Source: Collinsella sp. (GTDB taxonomy: Bacteria; Actinomycetota; Coriobacteriia; Coriobacteriales; Coriobacteriaceae). From it: a DNA stretch of 39,158 bases. Under the pieces are notes generated by a model that was not told the DNA's origin, searched no databases, and was given only the letters and a program-made list of their open reading frames with translations. The stretch's first letter is position 1. Each line of letters starts with the position of its first letter. Below are positions 7,459 through 15,621 of the stretch, piece after piece. Position numbers and translations under genes: made by a program. The stretch is taken from positions 1 through 39,158 of the forward strand of contig JAUMNV010000082.1 of NCBI GenBank assembly GCA_031295725.1, read 5' to 3'.

Positions 7459-8154
7459 ATGAACGAGCGCATTTTGGTAGTTGATGACGAGAAGGCCATC
7501 GCCGACTTGGTTGGTATCTACCTTACAAAAGAGGGCTTTGATGTCCAGATTGCCTATAGCGGGGCCGATGCTGCCAAGGCGATTTTGGAGCAGGAGTTCG
7601 ATCTGGCGCTGCTTGATGTCATGCTGCCCGATATCGATGGGTTTGAGCTGCTGCGTACGATCCGTTCCAGCCATACCTATCCCGTGATCATGCTGACGGC
7701 GCGCGATGCCCAGCAAGACAAGATCGGGGGCCTTTCGCTTGGCGCGGACGATTACGTGGTTAAGCCGTTCCGTCCGCTGGAGCTCATCGCGCGCGTGCAC
7801 GCTCAGCTTCGCCGCTACACCAGCTACGGTAGCCGTGCACAGGCGGCCGAGTCGCCGACCATTCAGCTCGACGGCTTGGAGATCAACCGCGATGCTCGTT
7901 CCGTGACAGTGGACGGTTCACCGGTACGCCTCACACCCACCGAGTATTCAATCTTGCTGTATCTGGTCGAGCATCGCGGCAGCGTGGTGGCCGTGGAGGA
8001 CCTGTTCCGCGCGGTGTGGAGCGAGGATTTTATGCCCGGCTCCAACAATACGGTGATGGTGCATATTCGCCACTTGCGCGAAAAGATCGGCGACGACGCA
8101 CAAAAGCCACGCTTTATCAAAAACGTCTGGGGCGTCGGCTACATCATCGAATAA
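7459..8154 (+). CDS. VanR-like OmpR-family response regulator
   Basis: A 231-residue transcription regulator. The receiver domain (1-115) has acidic residues D9/D10, phospho-acceptor D53 (LLDVMLPD) and K102. The stretch TYPVIMLTARDAQQDKIGGL followed by GADDYVVKPFRPLELIARV closely resembles enterococcal VanR, from memory of that family. The C-terminal winged helix (about 130-230) ends VWGVGYIIE. The ribosome site GAGAGGAG lies just upstream of the ATG. A possible CATAAT -10 box is at 7433-7438. The histidine kinase gene follows 26 bases downstream, and the D-Ala-D-Ala carboxypeptidase gene is divergent, so cell-wall regulation is likely. No vanHAX genes are present, so vancomycin resistance should not be assumed. 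Confidence 0.93.
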   Translation: MNERILVVDDEKAIADLVGIYLTKEGFDVQIAYSGADAAKAILEQEFDLALLDVMLPDIDGFELLRTIRSSHTYPVIMLTARDAQQDKIGGLSLGADDYVVKPFRPLELIARVHAQLRRYTSYGSRAQAAESPTIQLDGLEINRDARSVTVDGSPVRLTPTEYSILLYLVEHRGSVVAVEDLFRAVWSEDFMPGSNNTVMVHIRHLREKIGDDAQKPRFIKNVWGVGYIIE

Positions 8155-8180
8155 CGCTTTTCGCTTGTGAGGATCTTGAT

Positions 8181-9419
8181 ATGACAAAAGACGATAGGGA
8201 AGCGTTCGAGGTGCCCGATCGGCTCTTTGAATACGTGAGGTCGGTCGTCGACAACCGCGCGCTTGCAACGGTGCTGCTCTTTTTGCTGAGCCTGCTGCTG
8301 ATTGGCATCGACAACATCGTCGGAATCTTGGCGGTGCTGCTTGTCGGCTTTTTGCTGATCGATCGATTTGAGATCGTGTGCCGCTGCGTGGTGATTGGCG
8401 GCGCCGCGTGGGCCATGACGTTGGCGATTGGCGCCATGGCGCTCGGCGGCATCGAAGGGCCGGTGCTGTTCGATGCCGGCTTTGTATTCAACATGCTTGG
8501 CTTTGTGCTGGCGCTTGCCGCGTGCGTGCTGTTCTTGTGTGGCCGCGCCCTGTACTACCAGGGCTACGAGCAGGGCGAGCAGCATGCCGATTGTGTGCTG
8601 GCCGCTCGTATTCAAGATCGCCTGATCGATCACCCCGACACCTGGGATAACATCGACGGCGACTTCTTGGAGGTCGAGGGCGCCCTTAACCGCGTGCGTG
8701 ACCGTGAGCGCAAGGTGCAGCAAGCTCTGCGTGACGAGTCGCATCGCAAGGACGATTTGGTCACGTACTTGGCACATGACCTACGCACCCCGCTTGCCAG
8801 TGTGGTGGGCTATCTTTCGCTGCTGCAAGAGGCTCCCGAGCTGCCGGTTGAGCAACGTGCGCACTTTACGGGCGTGGCGCTCGACAAGGCGCACCGGCTC
8901 GATACGCTCATCGAAGAGTTCTTCGATATCACGCGCTTTGACTTCCACGATATCGTGCTCACGCGCGGCTATGTTGATCTGGGGTTGCTGCTGGCTCAGG
9001 TGACTGACGAGTTCTATCCCATCCTCAACGAGCAGCATAAGGAAGTCCAAGTTGATATTCGCGAGGACCTGACGGTGCTCGTGGATGGCGACAAAATGGC
9101 TCGCGTGTTCAACAACATCATGAAAAACGCTATTGCCTATAGCTATGAGGGCTCGACCATCACGATCGAGGCCAGACGCCGGGACGGCGGTGGCGTGCGC
9201 GTGCGCTTTATCAATCAGGGCGATCCCATCCCTGAGGCAAAGCTCAAGGTGATCTTTGAGAAGTTCTATCGCCTGGATGCGGCGCGTGCGACCAATCGCG
9301 GCGGCGCTGGACTGGGGCTTGCCATCGCCAAGGAGATCGTATGCGCGCACGGCGGTACCGTTGCATGTGAATCGACGCCCGAACACACGATATTCACCAT
9401 CGAGCTGCCCGCCGCATAG
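8181..9419 (+). CDS. VanS-like sensor histidine kinase
   Basis: A 412-residue membrane kinase, probably the partner of the preceding regulator. The N-terminal third holds about four hydrophobic segments (residues 24-135) with very short loops, so little of it faces outside. The H box LVTYLAHDLRTPLASVVGYL carries phospho-acceptor H199 and resembles VanS. ATPase boxes follow: N box with NNIMKNAIAYS, then FEKFYRLD and GGAGLGLAIAKEIV. I chose ATG 8181 (TGAGGA upstream); the frame is open back into the regulator gene, but that extension has no domain sense. Confidence 0.92.
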   Translation: MTKDDREAFEVPDRLFEYVRSVVDNRALATVLLFLLSLLLIGIDNIVGILAVLLVGFLLIDRFEIVCRCVVIGGAAWAMTLAIGAMALGGIEGPVLFDAGFVFNMLGFVLALAACVLFLCGRALYYQGYEQGEQHADCVLAARIQDRLIDHPDTWDNIDGDFLEVEGALNRVRDRERKVQQALRDESHRKDDLVTYLAHDLRTPLASVVGYLSLLQEAPELPVEQRAHFTGVALDKAHRLDTLIEEFFDITRFDFHDIVLTRGYVDLGLLLAQVTDEFYPILNEQHKEVQVDIREDLTVLVDGDKMARVFNNIMKNAIAYSYEGSTITIEARRRDGGGVRVRFINQGDPIPEAKLKVIFEKFYRLDAARATNRGGAGLGLAIAKEIVCAHGGTVACESTPEHTIFTIELPAA

Positions 9420-9440
9420 CCAGTGTGCCCTTACAAACAC

Positions 9441-9507
9441 TTGACAATGCGCTCACGTGCATATGAGCCGCGATTCCTACTATCGATACTGCTGAATTGA
9501 TATCGAT
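9441..9507 (+). promoter_or_regulatory. Region upstream of pstB with TTGACA and an ATCGATA inverted repeat
   Basis: TTGACA at 9441-9446 is a consensus -35 box, but no good -10 lies 16-18 bases later. ATCGATA (9482-9488) and TATCGAT (9501-9507) form a 7-bp inverted repeat directly before the ribosome site, possibly an operator. Confidence 0.3.
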
Positions 9508-9522
9508 GTGGAGGTATGCGGT

Positions 9523-10398
9523 ATGACGGCTGCTGCGGCTGTGGAGCCCACGGAGCTTGAAGAACTCATGGAAGCGCAGGCCGAGGCCGCGCACGAGCGC
9601 GAGGTTGGGGATGCGACTCGCCCCACGGCAGAGGATCTTGCCGCCTCGCCGACGCGCATCGACGTCGAGGGCCTCGACCTGTTCTATGGCGACCATCATG
9701 CGCTCAAGGACGTGAATATCAAGATCCGCGACAAGCAGATCACCTCATTTATCGGGCCTTCGGGCTGCGGAAAGTCCACGTTGCTGCGCTGCTTTAACCG
9801 CATGAACGACGGCATCAAGGATTGCCGTATCGAGGGCAAGATTGCGCTCGATGGTCAAGATATCCTGGGCGATTACGACATCTGCCGTTTGCGCCAGCGC
9901 GTGGGCATGGTGTTCCAGCGCCCCAACCCGTTTCCCATGAGCATCTACGACAACGTCGCCTATGGGCCGCGCGGTATGGGTGTGCGCGACCGCGTCGTGC
10001 TCGACGAGCTGGTCGAGGACTCCCTTCGTCGCGCTGCGCTATGGGATGAGGTCAAGGACAAGCTCAAAGAGTCGGGTCTGGGTCTTTCGGGCGGCCAGCA
10101 GCAGCGTCTGTGCATCGCCCGCGCGCTGGCCGTGCAGCCCGACATTCTGCTGATGGACGAGCCGACCTCGGCACTCGACCCTGTGTCGACGCTGGTGGTG
10201 GAGCAGCTGGCCTGTGAGCTCAAAGAGACCTGCACGCTCGTGGTCGTTACGCACAATATGCAGCAGGCGGCGCGTATCTCCGATTCGGTCGCATTCTTTT
10301 TGCTGGGTGAGCTGGTGGAGCACGCGCCCACCGCGCAACTCTTCAAGAATCCGACCGATCCGCGCACGGCGGATTATTTGACGGGGCGTTTTGGCTGA
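9523..10398 (+). CDS. pstB: Phosphate ABC transporter ATP-binding protein
   Basis: Cytosolic ATPase of the high-affinity phosphate importer PstSCAB. After a poorly conserved ~45-residue acidic N-terminal extension come the PstB landmarks: Walker [20 protein letters not shown], then [19 protein letters not shown], the ABC signature [15 protein letters not shown], and Walker [14 protein letters not shown]. The C-terminus ends with the typical [20 protein letters not shown] 9523 is chosen because GGAGG (9510-9514) sits eight bases upstream; an in-frame GTG at 9508 overlaps that site. The permease and binding-protein genes are not adjacent and phoU is absent; a PhoB/PhoR-like pair follows instead. 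Confidence 0.94.
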   Translation: MTAAAAVEPTELEELMEAQAEAAHEREVGDATRPTAEDLAASPTRIDVEGLDLFYGDHHALKDVNIKIRDKQITSFIGPSGCGKSTLLRCFNRMNDGIKDCRIEGKIALDGQDILGDYDICRLRQRVGMVFQRPNPFPMSIYDNVAYGPRGMGVRDRVVLDELVEDSLRRAALWDEVKDKLKESGLGLSGGQQQRLCIARALAVQPDILLMDEPTSALDPVSTLVVEQLACELKETCTLVVVTHNMQQAARISDSVAFFLLGELVEHAPTAQLFKNPTDPRTADYLTGRFG

Positions 10399-10408
10399 TA
10401 CCATCTAG

Positions 10409-10432
10409 TAAAGGTACCTTTAGGGTTAAGAT
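10409..10432 (+). promoter_or_regulatory. Candidate promoter/operator of the PhoB-like regulator gene
   Basis: A perfect 14-bp palindrome, TAAAGGTACCTTTA (10409-10422), lies five bases before a possible -10 box TAAGAT (10427-10432). It could be an autoregulatory site. RNA from here would start near 10439, consistent with translation from ATG 10463. Confidence 0.35.
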
Positions 10433-10462
10433 GCGGTCATGCCGGCCGCAAAGGGGTTCAAC

Positions 10463-11191
10463 ATGATCTATTACGTCGAGGACGATGACAACATCAGGGA
10501 TTTGACGGTCTATGCGCTGCGCAAGCAGGGGATTGAGGCCGAAGGCTTTTCGTGCGACGGTGAGTTTAAGGCTGCCGTGGCGCGACGGGTACCCGATGCC
10601 GTCCTGCTCGACATCATGCTGCCCGATACCGATGGCTTGGCGATTATGCGTCGACTGCGTGCCGATCGCCTGACGGCGACGGTGCCCATCATGATGCTTA
10701 CCGCCAAGGATACCGAGCTCGACAAGGTGATGGCGCTCGATGGCGGTGCCGACGATTACCTGACTAAGCCGTTTTCGCTCATGGAGCTTGCGAGCCGCTG
10801 CCGCGCACTGCTGCGTCGCGGCGGCATGGTCAAGCAGGCGAGCGATGTGCTCAGCGTGGGCGACATCGTGCTCTCGCCCAGCCATCGCGAGGTGACCGTT
10901 GCCGGCGAGCCGCTTAAGCTCACCCTGCGCGAGTTCGACCTGCTCGAGTACCTCATGCGCAAGCCCGGCGTGGTTTTTACCCGCGAGTCGTTGCTGCAGA
11001 GCGTGTGGGGCTGGGACTTCGACGGCGGTTCGCGCACCGTTGACGTGCACGTGCAGACGCTTCGCCAAAAACTGGGCGAGCATGCCAGCGCCATCGAGAC
11101 CGTGCGCGGCGTGGGCTACCGCTTGGCCGAGCCTTCTGCCGGCGATGGTGCCAAAGGCGACGACACCGCGGCCACCGCATCGGAGGAGTAA
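10463..11191 (+). CDS. PhoB/RegX3-like OmpR-family response regulator
   Basis: A 242-residue regulator. The receiver has D7/D8, phospho-acceptor D50 (LLDIMLPDTDG) and K102 (DDYLTKPFSLMEL). The winged-helix domain (about 130-225) ends TVDVHVQTLRQKLGEH and TVRGVGYRL. An acidic, Ala-rich tail follows. Start ATG 10463 gives the standard MIYYVEDDDN start, with AAGGGG about six bases upstream; an ATG at 10439 would add eight unneeded residues. It is followed three bases after the stop by a kinase gene. Its place directly after pstB makes phosphate-starvation control likely, but that is inference from context. Confidence 0.92.
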   Translation: MIYYVEDDDNIRDLTVYALRKQGIEAEGFSCDGEFKAAVARRVPDAVLLDIMLPDTDGLAIMRRLRADRLTATVPIMMLTAKDTELDKVMALDGGADDYLTKPFSLMELASRCRALLRRGGMVKQASDVLSVGDIVLSPSHREVTVAGEPLKLTLREFDLLEYLMRKPGVVFTRESLLQSVWGWDFDGGSRTVDVHVQTLRQKLGEHASAIETVRGVGYRLAEPSAGDGAKGDDTAATASEE

Positions 11192-11194
11192 CCC

Positions 11195-12619
11195 GTGGTC
11201 TTCGCCCCCCAGGGAAAACATACGCTGTCGCACCGCGTTTTTGTGACGATCTTTGTCTGCGCCATGGCGGTTATCGTGGCGTTTACGGTGCTGGGTGCGT
11301 TCTTTGTGCAAAACACCTTGGCGGATGCCACGAGTGCCAATCTGGCGCAGGAAACCGAGCTCATTGCTGCCGCTCTCGACGAACAGCAGGAGCCCATCCC
11401 GTTCTTGCGTAGTCTCGATCGCGAGGACTTGCGCATCACGCTGATTAACAAGGATGGATCGGTTGCCTACGACAACGAGGCGTCGCCTTCCACACTGCCC
11501 AACCATGGCGATCGCCCCGAGGTCATCGACGCCTTTGAGAGTGGTTTGGGTTCCGCGGAGCGCGCAAGCTCTACGCTCGACGAGATTATGCTGTATCGCG
11601 CCGTCGCCCTTGATAACGGCCAGGTTGTCCGCTTGGCGCAGGCTCAGCCTGGCGTTGCGGCGATTTTGCTGTCGATGGTGGCGCCGATGCTGCTTATCGC
11701 AGCAGCGGGTGCGGTGCTCTCGTTTTTTATGGCGCGCCGCGAGTCCCGTGCCATCATCGCGCCGTTGCAAGAGGTGGATTTGGACCACCCACGCCGTAGC
11801 TATGAGCACGCCTATGCCGAGATGGTCCCCATGCTTGAGCGTATTGAGTCGCAGCGCCAGGAGCTCAAGCGCCAAATGGCGGTGCTAGCGGACAACGACC
11901 GTATGCGCCGCGAGTTCACGGCGAATATCACCCACGAGCTCAAGACGCCGCTTACGGCGATTTCGGGCTATGCCGAGCTCATCGCAAACGGCATGGTCGA
12001 GGGCGAGGACGACCTGCGCAACTTTGGCGGCCGCATCTATCGTGAGGCGGGCCGTTTGGCGGCGCTTGTCAACGACATCCTTACGCTGTCTAACTTGGAC
12101 GAGGCCGAGCGTGCAACTGAGGGCGAGGCGGTGCCCATTGGGTCCACGGAGCCTATTGAGCTCTCGCGTGCCATCTACGCGGTTGAGCAGCGTCTTGAAC
12201 AGGTCGCCCGTCAGGCGAATGTGACGATAAGTCATGAGACCAAGCCTGTGGTCATCGAAGGCGTGTCGCGCTTGATCGACGAGCTCATCTATAATCTGGC
12301 AAGCAACGCCATCCGCTACAATCGACCCGACGGTACGGTTACGCTGCAGTGCGGCACCAACGACGAAGGCCATCCGTTCCTCGCGGTCGCCGACACGGGA
12401 ATCGGTATCGCGCCTGAAGAACAGGGCAAGGTATTTGAGCGGTTCTATCGCGTGGACAAGAGTAGGTCCAAGGCACGCGGCGGAACCGGTCTGGGGCTTG
12501 CCATTGTCAAGCATGCGGCCCTGTATCATCACGCCACGCTCGATTTGTCGAGCGAGTTGGGCGTGGGAACCACCATTACGGTGACGTTTCCCATACAGCA
12601 GGACGAGCCATTCGCATAG
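11195..12619 (+). CDS. PhoR-like sensor histidine kinase
   Basis: A 474-residue kinase translated from GTG with GGAGGAG seven bases upstream, overlapping the end of the regulator gene. It has a membrane helix at about residues 15-38, an extracytoplasmic domain to about 150, and a second helix at about 155-180 (LLSMVAPMLLIAAAGAVLSF). The H box FTANITHELKTPLTAISGY carries H247. Then come NLASNAIRYN (N box), DTGIGIAPEEQGKVFERFYR and GGTGLGLAIVKH. It forms a two-gene unit with the upstream regulator. Confidence 0.93.
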   Translation: MVFAPQGKHTLSHRVFVTIFVCAMAVIVAFTVLGAFFVQNTLADATSANLAQETELIAAALDEQQEPIPFLRSLDREDLRITLINKDGSVAYDNEASPSTLPNHGDRPEVIDAFESGLGSAERASSTLDEIMLYRAVALDNGQVVRLAQAQPGVAAILLSMVAPMLLIAAAGAVLSFFMARRESRAIIAPLQEVDLDHPRRSYEHAYAEMVPMLERIESQRQELKRQMAVLADNDRMRREFTANITHELKTPLTAISGYAELIANGMVEGEDDLRNFGGRIYREAGRLAALVNDILTLSNLDEAERATEGEAVPIGSTEPIELSRAIYAVEQRLEQVARQANVTISHETKPVVIEGVSRLIDELIYNLASNAIRYNRPDGTVTLQCGTNDEGHPFLAVADTGIGIAPEEQGKVFERFYRVDKSRSKARGGTGLGLAIVKHAALYHHATLDLSSELGVGTTITVTFPIQQDEPFA

Positions 12620-12644
12620 CGATACAACATAGATATTGATGTAG

Positions 12645-12673
12645 ACGCCGCATTTGACTTTCGGGTGCGGCGT
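12645..12673 (+). terminator. Weak terminator after the PhoR-like kinase
   Basis: Perfect 8-bp arms ACGCCGCA / TGCGGCGT around a 13-base loop, followed by TGTTGTGCAATTTT. The T run is poor, so strength is uncertain. Confidence 0.5.
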
Positions 12674-12738
12674 TGTTGTGCAATTTTACGATTGCTTCCG
12701 ACATTTTTACAGGAGAGCCTGTTTCTTATGTATAGAGT

Positions 12739-12767
12739 TTGGTCTCGGTAAAAAGATGCGATAACAT
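12739..12767 (+). promoter_or_regulatory. Candidate promoter of the tyrosine-kinase module
   Basis: TTGGTC (12739-12744) and TAACAT (12762-12767) with 17-base spacing, about 47 bases before the first gene of the module. Confidence 0.4.
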
Positions 12768-12814
12768 ACGGACAGTTTTGTCAATCCGAACTGGGGAAAT
12801 GAAAGGCAAGCTGC

Positions 12815-13471
12815 ATGACCCTTCTCGAACTGTTCCAGCTGCTCAAAAAGCACCTTAAGCTGGTCATCACCCTTCCGGTGGTCTGCGCGATCGCCATGGG
12901 CATCGTGTCCTTCGTTGCGATGGACAACACCTATACCGCGACGACGAGCATGTACATTCTCGCCAAAACCGACGATAGCGGTCAGATGAGCTACAACGAT
13001 CTCTCGGCGAGCCAGATGCTTTCCAACGATATTGCCACGCTGTTGGATAGCGATAGCGTTAAGAGCGGCGCCGCCAAGGAACTGGGCCTCACCGATCTGG
13101 ATGACTACAAGGTGTCTGTTTCCTCCGAGACCACCACGCGTGTCATTACGCTTTCGGTTACCGGCACCGATGCCAAGGAGACGGCTAAGGTCGCAAAGGC
13201 CATAGCTAGCTCGGTGAGTACGGTCGCTCAGAACGTCGGCGCTGCCCAGAGCATCAACGTTATCGACGAGGCTAAGACCCCCGAAGCCCCCAGCGGCCCC
13301 AAGCGTATGCTGTACGTTGCTGTCGCGTTCCTCGCGGGCATCTTTATCGCAGTTGCCTATGTCGTTTTGGCAGACATGCTCAACACCCGCATCCGCGGTG
13401 CCGAAGAGGCAGAAGAGCTCCTGGGCATTCCCGTTGTTGGCCGAATTCCGGCTATGAAAGGTGGTAAATAG
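12815..13471 (+). CDS. Wzz/CapA-type chain-length and kinase-adaptor protein
   Basis: A 218-residue inner-membrane protein of the polysaccharide co-polymerase family (YveK/CapA/CpsC type). It has two membrane helices, at about residues 16-36 and 168-192, which bracket an extracytoplasmic helical domain. The proline-rich AKTPEAPSGPKRM motif stands just before the second helix, as in this family. The cytosolic tail (NTRIRGAEEAEELLGIPVVG) is the expected activator segment for the tyrosine kinase encoded two bases downstream. GAAAGG lies eight bases before the ATG. Confidence 0.92.
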   Translation: MTLLELFQLLKKHLKLVITLPVVCAIAMGIVSFVAMDNTYTATTSMYILAKTDDSGQMSYNDLSASQMLSNDIATLLDSDSVKSGAAKELGLTDLDDYKVSVSSETTTRVITLSVTGTDAKETAKVAKAIASSVSTVAQNVGAAQSINVIDEAKTPEAPSGPKRMLYVAVAFLAGIFIAVAYVVLADMLNTRIRGAEEAEELLGIPVVGRIPAMKGGK

Positions 13472-13473
13472 GC

Positions 13474-14211
13474 ATGGCTAAGGCAAAGAACACCGATAAG
13501 CTCGTTGTACAGAATGCCGCCAAGACCCTTCTGGCCAACATCCGCTTTGCGAGCGTGGACGACCCCATTCGCACCATCACCGTTACGTCCTCGATTCCCA
13601 ACGAGGGCAAGTCTACGGTTTCCATCAACCTTGCCCAGGCTATCGCCACCAGCGGCAAGAGCGTCCTGCTGGTCGAGGCTGATATGCGTCGCAGGTCCCT
13701 TGCAGATATGCTCGGCGTCCGCTCCCGCGGCGGACTCTATGCAGTCCTTTCCGAGCAGGTTTCTATTGACCAGGCGATTGTCGAGACGGGTCAGAAGAAC
13801 TTCTACTTCCTCGATGCCGAGCCGCATATTCCCAATCCTGCCGACATCATCGTCTCTCACCGCTTTGCCAAGCTGGTAAAGGCACTGTCCGCCAAGTTCC
13901 AGTACGTCATCTTTGATGCTCCCCCGGTCGGCACCTTCATCGATGCTGCCGAGATCGCAAGTCTGACCGACGGTGCGCTTTTTGTCGTGCGTGAGGATTT
14001 CACCAAGCGCGAGGAGGCACTCAACGCTATCGGCCAGCTTAAGAAGTCCGAGAAGGTCAAGCTTATCGGTACCGTCATGAACTACTGCGAGACCGAGACC
14101 AGCGAGTACTACTACTCCTACTACACCAAGGACGGTAAGAAGGTTAAGAAGGGCTCCGACGATCAGGGGACTTCCAAAAAGGGCATCTTCACCAACCGAG
14201 CAAACGTTTAG
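13474..14211 (+). CDS. CpsD/CapB-type tyrosine-protein kinase (BY-kinase)
   Basis: A 245-residue cytosolic P-loop kinase that autophosphorylates on a C-terminal tyrosine cluster when bound to its membrane adaptor. Walker A is SIPNEGKSTVS (about residues 40-50), Walker A' is VLLVEADMRRR (about 64-74), and Walker B is YVIFDAPPVGTF (about 144-155). The tyrosine tail ETSEYYYSYYTKDG is followed by a Lys-rich end. It follows the adaptor gene with only two bases between, so the two are probably translationally coupled. It would control exopolysaccharide or capsule assembly, but no glycosyltransferase genes follow. Confidence 0.93.
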   Translation: MAKAKNTDKLVVQNAAKTLLANIRFASVDDPIRTITVTSSIPNEGKSTVSINLAQAIATSGKSVLLVEADMRRRSLADMLGVRSRGGLYAVLSEQVSIDQAIVETGQKNFYFLDAEPHIPNPADIIVSHRFAKLVKALSAKFQYVIFDAPPVGTFIDAAEIASLTDGALFVVREDFTKREEALNAIGQLKKSEKVKLIGTVMNYCETETSEYYYSYYTKDGKKVKKGSDDQGTSKKGIFTNRANV

Positions 14212-14228
14212 TTGATTAAGGCTGACCT

Positions 14229-14879
14229 ATGCGTGACATTCATTGCCATATCTTGCCGGGTGTAGACGACGGCGCCGCCGATCTCGATGAGAGCTTGGCG
14301 ATGCTCGAGGCTGCCAAGCGGGCCGGTGTAACCAGAATCGTTTGCACTCCTCACTGCCGTGATCCCTATTTTGATTACGACAAGATGTGGGATGCCTTTG
14401 AGCTGCTGCGTGATAACGCTGACGGTTTTCCGCTCCAGATGGGCTTCGAAGTCAACCACCGAAAGCTCGTTGAGCTTGGTATCGATGCCGCGGAGCACTT
14501 GCATTTCGATGGGACCAACGAGTTCCTGCTCGAGCTTTCGACGCATGCCGATGCGTATGCGTTTAGAGAGTACGAGAACACGATTTACGATTTGCAGTGC
14601 CGTGGCTACCAGGTTATCATCGCTCATCCTGAGCGCTATCGTGCGGTTCAAAAGGATGTAAGCGTGGCGGAGCGCCTGGTCGATATGGGCTGCAAGCTGC
14701 AGGCTTCGGCGGACTTTATTGCCGGCGGTCGCTTTGGTCGCGAGAAAAAGCCGGCACAGCGCCTGTTCGATCAGAACCTGTACAGCTTCATCGCGAGCGA
14801 TGCCCATAACGTGGGTCATTACGACTGCCTGGCGAAGGCTCGCGCGAAGTTTAGCGTGCGCGGAGCTCATTTTCGCTAA
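14229..14879 (+). CDS. CpsB/CapC-type tyrosine-protein phosphatase (PHP family)
   Basis: A 216-residue manganese-dependent PHP-fold phosphatase expected to dephosphorylate the preceding kinase. Metal-binding motifs are clear: H5-C-H7 in MRDIHCHILPGVDDGA, CTPH (H42), the HPERYR motif and FIASDAHNVGHY near the C-terminus. It lies 17 bases after the kinase gene, with AAGG before the ATG. The length is slightly below the ~245-255 usual for CpsB, but all the motifs are present. Confidence 0.92.
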   Translation: MRDIHCHILPGVDDGAADLDESLAMLEAAKRAGVTRIVCTPHCRDPYFDYDKMWDAFELLRDNADGFPLQMGFEVNHRKLVELGIDAAEHLHFDGTNEFLLELSTHADAYAFREYENTIYDLQCRGYQVIIAHPERYRAVQKDVSVAERLVDMGCKLQASADFIAGGRFGREKKPAQRLFDQNLYSFIASDAHNVGHYDCLAKARAKFSVRGAHFR

Positions 14880-14918
14880 AATCTGTCCCTAACGTTCGCA
14901 TTGAATGAAAGGGCAGCC

Positions 14919-15419
14919 ATGGATATCCAACTTAAGACGGGATGCTTTGATGACGCGGCGTTGGTGCGCCGCGTCGTTTTTATGGCCGAGCAGGGCTACG
15001 AGAGCGAGTTCGACGCTATCGACGAGGACCCGAACTGCATTCATGTGACGCTCTATGTAGACGGCGAGCTTGCCGGTTGCTCGCGCGTGTTTCCCGAAGA
15101 GCTTGAGCGCGTGGCTGACGCAGAGGCCCCGGTGTTGCCGGCATGCGACATGGACGAAGGCGTTGCGGCGGGGGAGACCTACATTATGGGGCGCGTCGCC
15201 GTGCTGCCGGCTATGCGCCGTCGCGGTTTGGCGAGCAAGATTGTCGAGGCCAGTGATACGTGCGCGCGTGATGCCGGCGCCAAGCTCATTAAACTGCATG
15301 CTCAGGAATACGTGCTGCCGCTCTATGCCAAGGCGGGCTACACGCAGATTGCCCCGGTGGACTACGAAGACGAGGGCCAGCCTCATGCCTGGATGGCCAA
15401 GCGCGTAGATGGCAGATAG
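14919..15419 (+). CDS. GNAT-family N-acetyltransferase (ElaA-like)
   Basis: A 166-residue acetyl-CoA-dependent acetyltransferase. The acetyl-CoA pyrophosphate loop is visible as VLPAMRRRGLASKIVEAS (about residues 96-113). The C-terminal HAQEYVLPLYAKAGY plus GQPHAWMAKRV resembles ElaA-type proteins. ATG 14919 has AAAGGG about six bases upstream; a TTG at 14901 is in frame but the ribosome site would be inside it. The substrate is not evident. It may be read from the upstream module, since no terminator separates them. Confidence 0.85.
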   Translation: MDIQLKTGCFDDAALVRRVVFMAEQGYESEFDAIDEDPNCIHVTLYVDGELAGCSRVFPEELERVADAEAPVLPACDMDEGVAAGETYIMGRVAVLPAMRRRGLASKIVEASDTCARDAGAKLIKLHAQEYVLPLYAKAGYTQIAPVDYEDEGQPHAWMAKRVDGR

Positions 15420-15566
15420 GAACGTTCCTTTCCTGCCGGCAGTTTGGGACACTCCTTGGCAATTGGCGCATCAGAGCGCTCGGACATACAGTTTTTCGAT
15501 TCCGTATGTATATATGCGCGTTAATGGGTTATAAAATCTAAGTCTGAACATAGCAGGTCTGCGATG

Positions 15567-15591
15567 CGGCTCGGGCGACCGAGCCGTTTTT
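15567..15591 (+). terminator. Intrinsic-terminator-like hairpin in the htpG leader
   Basis: Perfect 8-bp stem CGGCTCGG / CCGAGCCG around a GCGA tetraloop, followed by TTTTT, only 31 bases before the htpG ATG. A TATAAA box is at 15531-15536. It could end upstream transcription or act as an attenuator. Confidence 0.6.
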
Positions 15592-15621
15592 GCGGACAGG
15601 GGTAGCGCGAAAGGACTGCAC

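Noticed and set aside
7459..9419. Vancomycin resistance operon
   Set aside because: Only the regulator pair and a DacA-type carboxypeptidase are present; no vanH, ligase or vanX gene.
10343..11875. 510-codon minus-strand open frame across the PhoB/PhoR-like genes
   Set aside because: Both sense-strand genes have complete motifs; the antisense frame has none.
15420..15621. CIRCE or HspR element before htpG
   Set aside because: No TTAGCACTC-N9-GAGTGCTAA and no clear HAIR-type repeat was found.
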